Source: Lacibacter sp. H407
Lineage (GTDB): Bacteria; Bacteroidota; Bacteroidia; Chitinophagales; Chitinophagaceae
Direction: 5' to 3'
Length of the DNA: 64,000 bases
Assembly: GCF_037892605.1 (NCBI RefSeq)
Contig: NZ_JBBKTU010000001.1
Coordinates: 2,480,001 to 2,544,000, forward strand
The position numbers were made by a program, and so were the translations under genes. The notes beneath the pieces are model-generated. The model saw nothing but the letters and a program-made list of their open reading frames with translations. It was not told the DNA's origin and searched no databases. Shown here one piece after another: positions 27,316 through 36,236 of the stretch (within the stretch, counting starts at the first letter, position 1; every line of letters begins with the position of its first letter).

Positions 27316-28224
27316 ATGAGTCAATATCATTTAAATTATTTAGAGCAGTTGGAAGCGGAGAGTATTCAGATCTTCCGTGAGGTTGCGGCGCAGTTTGAAA
27401 AACCGGCCCTTTTATTCAGTGGTGGAAAGGATTCTATCGTGATGGTTCATTTGGCAAAGAAGGCATTTGCCCCCGGCAAAATTCCTTTTCCTTTGGTACA
27501 TGTTGATACCGGACATAATTTCCCCGAAGCATTGGAATTCCGTGATTGGTTAGCAAACCAGGTAGGTGCTACACTCGTTGTGCGTAAGGTAGAAGATACC
27601 ATCAAGCAGCGCAGCTTAACCGAGCCAAAAGGAAAGTTTCCAAGCCGTAACTGGTTACAGACATATACATTGCTCGATACCATTGAAGAATTTGCATTTG
27701 ATGCATGTATTGGTGGTGCCCGCAGAGATGAAGAAAAGGCCCGTGCAAAAGAACGCATCTTTTCTGTGCGTGATGAATTTGGACAATGGAACCCTAAACT
27801 GCAACGTCCTGAATTGTGGAATATCTACAACGGCCGTATTCATAAAGGTGAAAACGTTCGTGTGTTCCCGATCAGTAACTGGACTGAATTAGATATCTGG
27901 AATTATATCCGCAGTGAAAAAATTGATCTGCCTTCTATTTATTTCGCACACGATCGTGAAGTGATTTTACATGAAGGTCAGTTGGTAGCAATGAGTGAGC
28001 ATGTGCAGCCATCAGAAGAAGATCAAATCATCACAAAGCGTGTTCGTTACCGCACTGTTGGTGATATGACCTGTACTGCAGCTGTTGAATCAAATGCTTC
28101 AAACTTAGATGAAGTAATTGAAGAGATCATTGCAACACGCATCAGCGAACGTGGTGAAACACGTATTGATGACAAGGTAACAGAAGCTGCAATGGAAGAC
28201 AGAAAGAAGAATGGGTATTTCTAA
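27316..28224 (+). CDS. cysD: Sulfate adenylyltransferase subunit 2
   Basis: A 302-residue ATP pyrophosphatase-fold subunit that forms APS from sulfate and ATP together with the CysN GTPase. PP-loop LLFSGGKDSIVM near residue 35, VDTGHNFPEALEFRD, and GGARRDEEKARAKER are all diagnostic. Full length. Followed 71 bp later by cysN. Confidence 0.97.
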   Translation: MSQYHLNYLEQLEAESIQIFREVAAQFEKPALLFSGGKDSIVMVHLAKKAFAPGKIPFPLVHVDTGHNFPEALEFRDWLANQVGATLVVRKVEDTIKQRSLTEPKGKFPSRNWLQTYTLLDTIEEFAFDACIGGARRDEEKARAKERIFSVRDEFGQWNPKLQRPELWNIYNGRIHKGENVRVFPISNWTELDIWNYIRSEKIDLPSIYFAHDREVILHEGQLVAMSEHVQPSEEDQIITKRVRYRTVGDMTCTAAVESNASNLDEVIEEIIATRISERGETRIDDKVTEAAMEDRKKNGYF

Positions 28225-28295
28225 AGAAGTAAGTGGTGACTAGAGAGTGGCCAGTATTCATTCACAATTATTGATTTTTAATTTTTTAAGATAAC

Positions 28296-29537
28296 ATGGA
28301 CTTATTACGTTTTATAACCGCAGGTAGTGTAGATGATGGCAAAAGCACATTGATCGGTCGTTTGTTGTACGATAGCAAGAATATCCTTATCGATCAATTG
28401 GAAGCATTGGAAAAATCAACTAAGAACCGGACTGATGGTTCTGTTGATCTTGCGTTGTTAACCGATGGCTTACGTGCAGAAAGAGAACAAGGAATTACCA
28501 TTGATGTGGCGTATCGTTATTTCACTACACCAAAGCGTAAGTTTATTATTGCTGATGCTCCCGGTCATGTGCAGTACACAAGGAACATGATCACCGGTGC
28601 AAGTAATGCCAACCTCATTATTATTTTGGTTGATGCAAGACAAGGTGTGGTTGAGCAAACTCGTCGTCATTCGATCATTGCTTCTCTACTGAAGATCAAG
28701 CACGTGGTAGTAGCCATCAACAAAATGGATTTGGTTGAATACTCGCAGGATGTGTACAACAATATTGTAATTGATTATGCTGATGTAGCAAATCAATTAG
28801 GATTGAAAGATGTGACTTATATTCCGATCAGCGCATTGAATGGCGATAACATCGTTGATAAATCTGAAACAATTACCTGGTACGATGGCAAACCATTGCT
28901 TGAGTTCCTTGAAGCTGTTGAAATTGACAACGATATTAATTTAACTGATCCACGTTTCCAGGTACAGTTGGTGATCCGTCCGCAAACAGAAGATCTGCAC
29001 GATTACCGTGGCTATGCCGGACAGGTAAGCAGTGGTATTTACAAAGTAGGCGATAAGGTAACAGTATTGCCTGCAGGCATTGAAACAACTATAAGCACTT
29101 TGGAAGTTGGTGGCAAATCGGTTAATGAAGTATTTGCACCGCAGAGTGTAACTATTCAGTTGGCCGATGATATTGATATAAGTCGTGGCGATTCAATTGT
29201 AAAATCAGATAATCAACCACAGGTGAGCAATGAGCTTGATGTGATCCTTTGCTGGATGGATGATAAGCCATTGATTCCCGGTAACAAATATTACCTGCAG
29301 CATGGCAGCCGTCTCGTACGTTCTGTGGTAAAGCAGGTAGAATATAAATTGGATGTAAACAGTTTACAGCAACAACCCATTGAAGGAAATGTAAAATTGA
29401 ACGAAGTGGTAAAAGCTGTGATCAAAACGGCTTCACCGATTGTGTTTGATTCTTACGGTAAGCTTAGTGAAAACGGAAACGCTGTCCTGATTGATGAAAC
29501 AAGTAACAGCACTGTTGCTGCAGTTTTAATACAATAA
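28296..29537 (+). CDS. cysN: Sulfate adenylyltransferase subunit 1 (GTPase)
   Basis: A 413-residue EF-Tu-like GTPase that drives APS synthesis by CysD. G1 TAGSVDDGKSTLIGRLL, G2/G3 QGITIDVAYRYF and DAPGHVQYTRNM, G4 NKMD. The length and ending show there is no fused APS kinase (CysC) domain, so the pathway proceeds directly from APS, matching the Fe-S CysH. A terminator follows. Confidence 0.97.
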   Translation: MDLLRFITAGSVDDGKSTLIGRLLYDSKNILIDQLEALEKSTKNRTDGSVDLALLTDGLRAEREQGITIDVAYRYFTTPKRKFIIADAPGHVQYTRNMITGASNANLIIILVDARQGVVEQTRRHSIIASLLKIKHVVVAINKMDLVEYSQDVYNNIVIDYADVANQLGLKDVTYIPISALNGDNIVDKSETITWYDGKPLLEFLEAVEIDNDINLTDPRFQVQLVIRPQTEDLHDYRGYAGQVSSGIYKVGDKVTVLPAGIETTISTLEVGGKSVNEVFAPQSVTIQLADDIDISRGDSIVKSDNQPQVSNELDVILCWMDDKPLIPGNKYYLQHGSRLVRSVVKQVEYKLDVNSLQQQPIEGNVKLNEVVKAVIKTASPIVFDSYGKLSENGNAVLIDETSNSTVAAVLIQ

Positions 29538-29556
29538 AAACCGAAAGGTTTTTTTT
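29536..29556 (+). terminator. Terminator after cysN
   Basis: AAAAACC / GGTTTTT stem with GAAA tetraloop and a T run to 29556. Confidence 0.65.
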
Positions 29557-29568
29557 ATGATCAAAAAC

Positions 29569-29585
29569 CCTACTCACAGAGTAGA
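29569..29585. promoter_or_regulatory. Operator-like dyad CCTAC-N7-GTAGA (cobA)
   Basis: CCTAC at 29569-29573 and GTAGA at 29581-29585; the last base differs from the other sites. It lies just after the cysN terminator and 21 bases before cobA, suggesting a new regulated transcript for cobA-cysJ-cysI. No good -7 box was seen upstream. Confidence 0.5.
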
Positions 29586-29606
29586 ATAGTAAAGAGAAGA
29601 AAAGAC

Positions 29607-30416
29607 ATGTCAAACCAACCTCATACAACAAGCGGCAAAGTGATTCTTGCAGGAGCGGGACCCGGCGATGCCGACCTTATTACTGTAAAACTGCAACAGC
29701 GTTTGGCAGAAGCAGATGTAATTATTGTTGATCGACTGGTAAACCCGAAGATCACTGATTTATATGCACGCCCTGATGCGTTGGTATTGATGACAGGTAA
29801 ACAAGGTTATCACGATGGATCCGTTGCACAGGAAGATATCAATAAGCTCTTGGTTGGTCATGCAAAGAATGGTAAAACTGTTTTACGTTTAAAAGGTGGT
29901 GATGTTGCTTTCTTCAGCAATGTCCTCGATGAATTACAAAGTTTGCAGGAAGAAAATATTCCATTTGAAATTATTCCGGGTATTACTGCTGCATCAGGCG
30001 CATCGGCTTATGCAGGTATTCCATTAACAGCAAGAGGTTATGCCAAGGCTGTTCAGTTCATTACATTTAACCCATGCAGTTTTTACAGCCGTGAGCAATG
30101 GAAAGCGTGGGCAACATCAACCGATACGTTGGTGTTTTATATGGCTGCACGCAATCTTGATGGTTTAACAGAGTTGCTGTTGCGTCATTCTAAAAAACCA
30201 AACACGCCGCTTGCAGTGATTGAGCAGGCCACAACAAAATTTCAACAGGTCCATATAACAACAGTTAGCGATTGCGCCATCGATTTTGCAACGAAGAAAT
30301 TCAGTTCACCTTCATTGGTCATCATTGGTGATGTGGTGAAACTGCATGAGCAATTCAGCTGGTACAAAGCCAGTAAAGCAGGTTCTGTTTTTCATGAATT
30401 AGTGACTGTTAAATAA
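29607..30416 (+). CDS. cobA: Uroporphyrinogen-III C-methyltransferase
   Basis: A 269-residue SUMT that makes precorrin-2, the first step from uroporphyrinogen III toward siroheme. SAM-binding loop VILAGAGPGDADLITVK, the LRLKGGDVAFF motif and GITAASGASAYAGIPLTARG are all present. Single-domain form, with no CysG fusion. The next siroheme step is supplied by the Met8-like domain of the fusion protein at 34524. Siroheme is the cofactor of the CysI protein made from the same cluster. Confidence 0.95.
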   Translation: MSNQPHTTSGKVILAGAGPGDADLITVKLQQRLAEADVIIVDRLVNPKITDLYARPDALVLMTGKQGYHDGSVAQEDINKLLVGHAKNGKTVLRLKGGDVAFFSNVLDELQSLQEENIPFEIIPGITAASGASAYAGIPLTARGYAKAVQFITFNPCSFYSREQWKAWATSTDTLVFYMAARNLDGLTELLLRHSKKPNTPLAVIEQATTKFQQVHITTVSDCAIDFATKKFSSPSLVIIGDVVKLHEQFSWYKASKAGSVFHELVTVK

Positions 30417-30424
30417 AGCATTTT

Positions 30425-32143
30425 ATGATTGGCGATTTACGATTAAAAAAATTACATGAGTTTTTCGAAGGCTATTCCAAAGAAGAATTGATTTGGGTGA
30501 ATGGTTATTTGTCAGGGCTTGTAAGCAATGGCAAAGCGAATGGTACTGCTGATGCAAATGGACAGGATCATAAAGCCGTGTCAACAAAAAAAATCACACT
30601 TGCTTTTGGTACTGAAACAGGCAACTCAAAAAAGCTCGCAACACAATTAGCTGCTGCCGGTAAGAAACACGGTATGAATGTAAAGCTTACTGATCTGAGT
30701 CAATACCGTATTACTGATCTTCAAAAGGAGGAATTCTTTTTTGTGGTGATCAGCACTCAGGGAGAAGGTGAACCACCAATTCCTGCAAAGAAATTTTACG
30801 ATTATATTCATGAGAATGAATTGTCACTTCCCAATTTAAAATTCAGTGTGTTGGCGTTGGGCGATACTTCTTACCCGATGTTTTGCAAAACAGGTGAAGA
30901 TGTAGATGCACGTTTCAAAGCCTTTGGTGCAAAAGAAGTAGTGCCTATTCAAAAATGTGATGTAGATTATGAAGAAGATGCGCAGGCATGGTTTACTAAA
31001 GTATTGCAGGTTGTAGAAAATCAAACTGCAGTTGCTCCGGCTGCTGCTGAACCTGCACCTGTTGCCAAAAAGCCAACGGGTAAAAAGCATTACCACGGTA
31101 CGATTTTGACCAATATCAACTTAAACGATCGTGGATCGAAGAAAGCAACTTATCATATTGAAATAGGAACGGATGAGCCGATTGCCTATGAACCCGGCGA
31201 TACAATTGGTATTGTTCCTAACAACAGAGCCGATGTAGTGGATCGTATTTTATCACTCACAGGAATAGCTGCTGATAAAGTAATTGTAACGGCTAAAGCA
31301 GAAGGCACAGTGAAAGAACTGTTGTCGCATAATCTGAACATCTGCTACCTGTTAACTTCAACCATAAAAAAATACGCAATACTTACACAACAGGAAATTC
31401 CTGATACAAGGATGGATCTTGTTGATCTCTTGCGTATCTATCCCGTAAAAGATGCTGATCAGTTTGAAGATGTGATTAAGATATTAATGCCGATTGCACC
31501 TCGTTTGTACTCGGTATCATCCTCACCTGCAGCGCATGGCGAAAATGAAATTCATATCACGGTAGCGAAGAATGCATTTTTATCGCAGGATGAACAGCGT
31601 TATGGTTTGTGCAGTGAGTTCCTTGGTGATTTGCCGGTAGGTTCATCAATTACCTTCTATGTGCACAAGGATAAAAATTTCAAATTACCTGCTGCTGATA
31701 AAGATGTGATCATGATCGGTCCCGGTACTGGTGTTGCTCCGTTCCGTTCATTTCTTGCCGAAAGAGATGCAACAGGTGCAAATGGTCGTAACTGGTTCTT
31801 CTTTGGTGAACAACATTTCACAACAGATTTTCTCTATCAAGCAGAAATACAGAATTACGTAGAGACAGGTGTGTTAACGAATATTGATCTTGCTTTCTCC
31901 AGAGATCAGCAGGAGAAAATATATGTGCAACATCGCATCAAAGAAAAAGCAGGTGAGTTTTTTCAATGGATCGATGGCGGTGCTTCTGTTTACATCAGCG
32001 GAACAAAAGATCCAATGAGTAAAGATGTGGAGCATACATTATTGCAGATCATTGAAGAGCACGGAAAGAAAACAAGTGAAGAAGCACATCAATATCTGGA
32101 GCAGCTGAAGAAAGAAGGCAGGTATGAAAAGGATGTTTATTGA
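30425..32143 (+). CDS. cysJ: Sulfite reductase flavoprotein subunit (CysJ type)
   Basis: A 572-residue electron-transfer protein passing NADPH electrons through FAD and FMN to the siroheme subunit. Flavodoxin domain (LAFGTETGNSKKLATQLA, STQGEGEPPIPAKKF). After an Ala/Pro linker around residue 205 come the FAD-binding part (PRLYSVSSSP, YGLCSEFLG) and the NADPH-binding part (MIGPGTGVAPFRSFLAERD), ending GRYEKDVY. Full length. It overlaps no gene and is 29 bp before cysI. Confidence 0.95.
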   Translation: MIGDLRLKKLHEFFEGYSKEELIWVNGYLSGLVSNGKANGTADANGQDHKAVSTKKITLAFGTETGNSKKLATQLAAAGKKHGMNVKLTDLSQYRITDLQKEEFFFVVISTQGEGEPPIPAKKFYDYIHENELSLPNLKFSVLALGDTSYPMFCKTGEDVDARFKAFGAKEVVPIQKCDVDYEEDAQAWFTKVLQVVENQTAVAPAAAEPAPVAKKPTGKKHYHGTILTNINLNDRGSKKATYHIEIGTDEPIAYEPGDTIGIVPNNRADVVDRILSLTGIAADKVIVTAKAEGTVKELLSHNLNICYLLTSTIKKYAILTQQEIPDTRMDLVDLLRIYPVKDADQFEDVIKILMPIAPRLYSVSSSPAAHGENEIHITVAKNAFLSQDEQRYGLCSEFLGDLPVGSSITFYVHKDKNFKLPAADKDVIMIGPGTGVAPFRSFLAERDATGANGRNWFFFGEQHFTTDFLYQAEIQNYVETGVLTNIDLAFSRDQQEKIYVQHRIKEKAGEFFQWIDGGASVYISGTKDPMSKDVEHTLLQIIEEHGKKTSEEAHQYLEQLKKEGRYEKDVY

Positions 32144-32172
32144 TAAATAATCGAACTAAGTTATATACTGAA

Positions 32173-33855
32173 ATGGCGGAGCAAGTAAAAAATAAAGAGA
32201 AGGTGGCCTTATCACCAGTTGAGCGGATCAAAACTGCAAGTGAAGGTTTAAGAGGAACGTTGAAGGAAAGTTTAACGAACCAACTCACAGGTGCATTGTA
32301 TGAAGATGATCAATCGTTGATCAAGTTTCATGGTATGTACCAGCAAGATGACCGTGACAGGAGAGAAGAGCGTACAGCCAAAAAATTAGAATGGCTGTTT
32401 TCTTATATGATCCGTTTGCGTTTACCTGGTGGTTTTTTATCACCTAAACAATGGGTGGCTCTGCACGAAGTGGCTGGCGAACATTCTACCGGTACCATCA
32501 AGATCACTACAAGACAAACAGTGCAGTTGCATGGTATATTGAAATCACACATCAAACCAACGATCTCTGATTTTAATTTAGCTAAGCTTGATTCTATTGC
32601 AGCTTGTGGTGATGTGAATCGTAATGTTACCTGCAGTGCACATCCGAACGAATCAGAAATTCATGAGCAAGTATTTGCATTTGCTGATAAGATCAGTGTA
32701 ATGGCGTTGCCAAAAACAAGATCGTATTACGAAATATGGCTTGACGAAGAAAAACTGGCAGAGAAAACAGAAGATGATCCATTATACCAGGATCGCTACC
32801 TGCCACGTAAATTTAAGATTGGTATTGCTATTCCTCCTAACAACGATGTGGATGTGTTGACGAATGATGTAGGATTGATCGCTGTGATTGAAAATAATAA
32901 ACTCATTGGTTTCAATATTGCTGCGGGTGGTGGTTTAAGTTCAACACACGGTAACCCGAATACCTATGCACGTTTGGCAACTGTATTGGGTTTTGTTACT
33001 GTTGAGCAAACATTGAAAGCGGTATATGAAGTGATCACTATTCAACGTGACTATGGAAATAGAAGTGATCGTAAACTGGCCCGTTTGAAATATACAATCG
33101 ATCGTTTAACCGTTGAAGGTTTAAAAGAAGAACTGGAAAAGCGTTGTGGTTTTGAGCTTGGTGAAATAAAACCTTACAACTTTACTTCACGTAAAGATCA
33201 TTATGGCTGGAAAAAGAATCATCAGGGAAAATGGTATTTCACACTTTTTGTAGAAAATGGCCGTGTGTTAGATGATGAACAGGTAGCAATGAAAACAGCA
33301 TTGCTGGAAATTGCAAAAACAGGAAAAGCAAATTTCCGGTTTACCGGCAACCAGAATGTGATCGTTGCAGATGTGCTGGAAGCAGATAAACCTGCAATCG
33401 AAAAATTATTGAAAGAATTTAAACTGGATGAACATACTGCAAATGCCGGCGCACTTCGTAAGAATGCAATAGCATGTGTGGCGTTCAATACCTGTCCCTT
33501 AGCATTGGCAGAAGCACAACGTTATTTGCCAACGTTGATCGACAAGATCGAACCAATACTCACCAAACATGGTTTGCAGGATGATGAAATTATTCTGCGT
33601 ATGACCGGTTGTCCAAATGGTTGCGGTCGTTCTCCTGCAGCAGAGATCGGGTTTGTAGGTACGGCGTATGGTCAATACAACTTACATATTGGTGGTGACA
33701 GGGAAGGAGAGCGTTTGAATACAAAATATAAAGACAGCTTAAACGAAGAAGAAATTCTAACAACACTCGATGAGTTATTTGGAGTTTATTCCAAAGAACG
33801 TAACAGTGGCGAAACGTTTGGCGATTTTTCACAGCGTAAATGGATATTGAATTAA
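32173..33855 (+). CDS. cysI: Sulfite reductase hemoprotein subunit
   Basis: A 560-residue siroheme/[4Fe-4S] enzyme that reduces sulfite to sulfide with six electrons. Siroheme-binding arginines are seen in TIKITTRQTVQLHGI. The cluster cysteines are in AFNTCPLALAEAQ and MTGCPNGCGRSPAAEIGF. ATG at 32173 (MAEQVKNKEKVALSPVERIK) is preferred to the upstream TTG that overlaps cysJ. Partnered with CysJ immediately upstream. Confidence 0.96.
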   Translation: MAEQVKNKEKVALSPVERIKTASEGLRGTLKESLTNQLTGALYEDDQSLIKFHGMYQQDDRDRREERTAKKLEWLFSYMIRLRLPGGFLSPKQWVALHEVAGEHSTGTIKITTRQTVQLHGILKSHIKPTISDFNLAKLDSIAACGDVNRNVTCSAHPNESEIHEQVFAFADKISVMALPKTRSYYEIWLDEEKLAEKTEDDPLYQDRYLPRKFKIGIAIPPNNDVDVLTNDVGLIAVIENNKLIGFNIAAGGGLSSTHGNPNTYARLATVLGFVTVEQTLKAVYEVITIQRDYGNRSDRKLARLKYTIDRLTVEGLKEELEKRCGFELGEIKPYNFTSRKDHYGWKKNHQGKWYFTLFVENGRVLDDEQVAMKTALLEIAKTGKANFRFTGNQNVIVADVLEADKPAIEKLLKEFKLDEHTANAGALRKNAIACVAFNTCPLALAEAQRYLPTLIDKIEPILTKHGLQDDEIILRMTGCPNGCGRSPAAEIGFVGTAYGQYNLHIGGDREGERLNTKYKDSLNEEEILTTLDELFGVYSKERNSGETFGDFSQRKWILN

Positions 33856-33859
33856 TCGC

Positions 33860-34540
33860 TTGAACAAATTGCTTACGATAGGATTAGTTGCACTTTCAGC
33901 AAGGGCTTATACACAAACGCCGCCTGCTGAATTGTGGATTGGTGCAAATGTTACCGTTGCATTTCAAAATAATTGGCAATGGCATAATGATGCTGGCTAC
34001 AGAACCAACGGTGTAAATCTTGTGCCGCATCAATATCTTTATCGCACAGGTATCCGTAAGATATTTTCAACGAAATGGAACGCAGCTGCCGGTGCTGCAT
34101 TTTTTTCAACCAGGATATCGTACAACAAAGACGATCATGAATTCGGAAATGAATACCGGGCCTGGCAGGAAGTAAATCACCAGCATGAATGGAAAAATGG
34201 TTTCAGCTTACAGAACCGGTTCAGGACTGAAGAGCGTTTTTTTGAAGAGGTGAGTATCAGGGATGCTTACAAAGCATTACGGTTACGTTACCGTGTTGGT
34301 CTTACAAAACGGTTTGCAGAAAAATGGACAGTTCAGGTGGCAGATGAGTATATGCGCCAGTTGCAGCAGAAGCAATTTTTATATAATCAAAACAGAACCT
34401 TGGTTTCGTTGGGGCATGATTTGAAAAAACACGTACAATTGCAGGCCGTTTATATCTGGCAGCAACGTTCAACGGGATCACAACATATTTTGGCACTCTT
34501 ATTTCAAAAAACAATAACAGCAGATGGAAACAAGAACTGA
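33860..34540 (+). CDS. DUF2490 outer-membrane protein (first copy)
   Basis: A 226-residue exported protein with a short signal (MNKLLTIGLVALSARAYTQ) and the DUF2490 pattern: LWIGANVTVAFQNNWQWHNDAGYR, LQNRFRTEERFF and a run of beta strands ending ILALLFQKT. The start appears to be TTG at 33860, 4 bases after the cysI stop; no ATG fits. It overlaps the following fusion gene by 17 bases, so it is translationally locked into the sulfur operon. DUF2490 has no assigned function; a second copy lies at 39009. Confidence 0.78.
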   Translation: MNKLLTIGLVALSARAYTQTPPAELWIGANVTVAFQNNWQWHNDAGYRTNGVNLVPHQYLYRTGIRKIFSTKWNAAAGAAFFSTRISYNKDDHEFGNEYRAWQEVNHQHEWKNGFSLQNRFRTEERFFEEVSIRDAYKALRLRYRVGLTKRFAEKWTVQVADEYMRQLQQKQFLYNQNRTLVSLGHDLKKHVQLQAVYIWQQRSTGSQHILALLFQKTITADGNKN

Positions 34541-36011
34541 GGCAGATAAAAAAAACAGGCTTTATCCTGTTTTCCTGAAGCTGGAGGAATTACGCATCCT
34601 GCTGGTTGGTGCAAGGAATGTTGGTTTAGAGAAACTACATTCGTTGCTTGCAAACTCACCGGAAGCAAGTATTACAATCGTTGCTCCCGTTGTGAAAGAT
34701 GAAGTAAGGAAATTAGTATTTAAACATCCTGCATCTGTTATCGTTCAACGTGAATTTGAAGCGGCTGATCTTGAAAATAAAGACATTGTTATTCTTGCTA
34801 CTGATAACCGGAAACTGCATGAGGAAATAAGATTACTGGCAAAAGAGAAGGGTTTGTTGGTGAACGTAGCAGACACACCTGACCTCTGCGATTTTTATTT
34901 GGGCAGTATCGTACAAAAAGGAAACCTGAAAGTAGCCATTTCAACAAATGGGAAATCACCCACCGTTGCGAAACGTATCAAGGAAGTATTGAATGATGCA
35001 TTGCCGGGTGAACTGGATGAAGTGATCGAGAACCTCCACCATGTAAGAAACAAGTTGAATGGAAATTTTGAGTACAAGGTTAAGAAGCTTAATTCAATCA
35101 CAAAGGTATTAGTTGAAAAAGATCGTGTGGGTACAGAACGGCAATGGAAAAAGATCGCTACGTATTCACTGATCGCTTTTGCCTTTATGTTGATCGGTCA
35201 TTTTATTTTCTCCTACATTCCATTCGGACAAATAGCAACAGATACAGTTGCCTGGTATAAAACGCTTGATAAAAATTTCCATTGGCTGGTATTAGCTGGT
35301 TTTCTTGCACAGTTGGTTGATGGTGCATTAGGTATGGGTTATGGTGTTACGAGTGCAACGGTATTATTATCTGCAGGTGTTAGTCCGGCAACGATCAGTG
35401 GTGCTGTGCACACAGCAGAAGTATTTTCAAGTGCAGCATCGGGTTACAGTCACTACAAATTTGGAAACGTCAATAAAAAATTATTTAAAGCCCTGGTAAT
35501 ACCGGGAGTTATTGGTGCTATACTCGGCGCTATTTTGCTTACATGGTTAGGAAACGCAGATGCTGTTTGGTTACGGGCAGTACTTGCCTGTTATACCATG
35601 TTCCTTGGTATCAAGTTTTTGATCAATGCATTTCGTGAACAACGTCAGCAAAAGAAATTCAAACATTACAGTGCTCTCGCAGGTGCCGGTGGTTTCCTCG
35701 ATTCATTCGGCGGCGGCGGTTGGGGTCCTTTGGTTACTACTACACTCATCAATAAAGGACGAAGCCCCAAGTATGTGATTGGTTCTGTAAGTTTAACGGA
35801 GTTCTTTGTAACACTTGCAAGTGCCTTTACTTTTTTTACATTATTGGGCGTAAGCCATTGGCAGGTAATTGCAGCATTATTGATAGGCGGTTTTGTTGCT
35901 GCTCCCATTGCAGCAAAGCTTACCGGTAAAATGCCAAAGAAAACCGCTTATATCCTTTTAGGTATTCTTGTAATTATCTGGAGTCTACGGATCTTGCTAA
36001 AAGCCTTCTAG
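34524..36011 (+). CDS. Precorrin-2 dehydrogenase/ferrochelatase fused to a TSUP sulfite exporter
   Basis: A 495-residue two-part protein. Residues about 13-205 are a Met8/CysG-N domain with NAD-binding VGARNVG (29-34) and the conserved NVADTPDLCDFYLGSIV holding the catalytic Asp, which converts precorrin-2 to siroheme. Residues about 215-495 are a TauE/SafE (TSUP) transporter with about eight membrane helices and the glycine-rich GAGGFLDSFGGGGWGPLVTT. The first half serves CysI directly; the second may move sulfite, sulfonate or sulfate across the membrane. The transport direction is not known from sequence. The fusion is continuous with no stop or frameshift. Confidence 0.9.
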   Translation: METRTEADKKNRLYPVFLKLEELRILLVGARNVGLEKLHSLLANSPEASITIVAPVVKDEVRKLVFKHPASVIVQREFEAADLENKDIVILATDNRKLHEEIRLLAKEKGLLVNVADTPDLCDFYLGSIVQKGNLKVAISTNGKSPTVAKRIKEVLNDALPGELDEVIENLHHVRNKLNGNFEYKVKKLNSITKVLVEKDRVGTERQWKKIATYSLIAFAFMLIGHFIFSYIPFGQIATDTVAWYKTLDKNFHWLVLAGFLAQLVDGALGMGYGVTSATVLLSAGVSPATISGAVHTAEVFSSAASGYSHYKFGNVNKKLFKALVIPGVIGAILGAILLTWLGNADAVWLRAVLACYTMFLGIKFLINAFREQRQQKKFKHYSALAGAGGFLDSFGGGGWGPLVTTTLINKGRSPKYVIGSVSLTEFFVTLASAFTFFTLLGVSHWQVIAALLIGGFVAAPIAAKLTGKMPKKTAYILLGILVIIWSLRILLKAF

Positions 36012-36020
36012 GCTTTTTTT
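35999..36020 (+). terminator. Terminator overlapping the fusion gene's stop
   Basis: AAAAGCC (35999-36005) with GGCTTTT (36011-36017), loop TTCTA, then more T. The stop codon TAG (36009-36011) lies in the loop and stem. Confidence 0.75.
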
Positions 36021-36033
36021 TAAAATATAAGTC

Positions 36034-36041
36034 TATCTTTT
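36034..36041 (+). promoter_or_regulatory. Likely -7 box before the second cysteine leader
   Basis: TATCTTTT, one base from TAnnTTTG, 17 bases before the operator-like dyad. Confidence 0.35.
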
Positions 36042-36058
36042 TGGTAGATTAATAATAC

Positions 36059-36075
36059 CCTACTAAATTTGTAGG
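36059..36075. promoter_or_regulatory. Operator-like dyad CCTAC-N7-GTAGG (receptor unit)
   Basis: CCTAC at 36059-36063 and GTAGG at 36071-36075, in the context TACCCTACTAAATTTGTAGG followed by ATAA. It directly precedes the leader ORF start at 36080. This is the best-formed of the four sites. Confidence 0.6.
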
Positions 36076-36079
36076 ATAA

Positions 36080-36160
36080 ATGAAAAAAATCAATCATCTC
36101 AACATTCACCTGATCATGCGATTTGCATCGGCTACACGATGTTGTATGTGTAACTGTTGA
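36080..36160 (+). CDS. Cysteine-rich leader peptide (26 codons) before the TonB receptor
   Basis: ATG at 36080 starts a 26-codon frame ending FASATRCCMCNC then TGA, with four Cys codons in the last six. An internal ATG at 36116 is in frame. It begins 4 bases after the operator dyad and ends 76 bases before the receptor. Two pairings are possible over it: CATCG/CGATG (36126-36130 with 36137-36141), and TGATCA (36111) with TGATCA (36158) spanning the Cys codons. The segment RFASATRC looks to me like leader peptides annotated before actinobacterial sulfur genes (R-x-A-S-A-x-C); that is recollection, not a computed match. Confidence 0.65.
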   Translation: MKKINHLNIHLIMRFASATRCCMCNC

Positions 36161-36236
36161 TCATTTGCTCCTCCATATAACTATCATTCTTTTCGCTCTT
36201 AATAGCGATCTATCTATTTATTTCTAAAAACTAATC

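Noticed and set aside
36080-36160. The second leader ORF as a truncated start of the TonB receptor
   Set aside because: It ends in TGA and the receptor has its own signal peptide 76 bases later.
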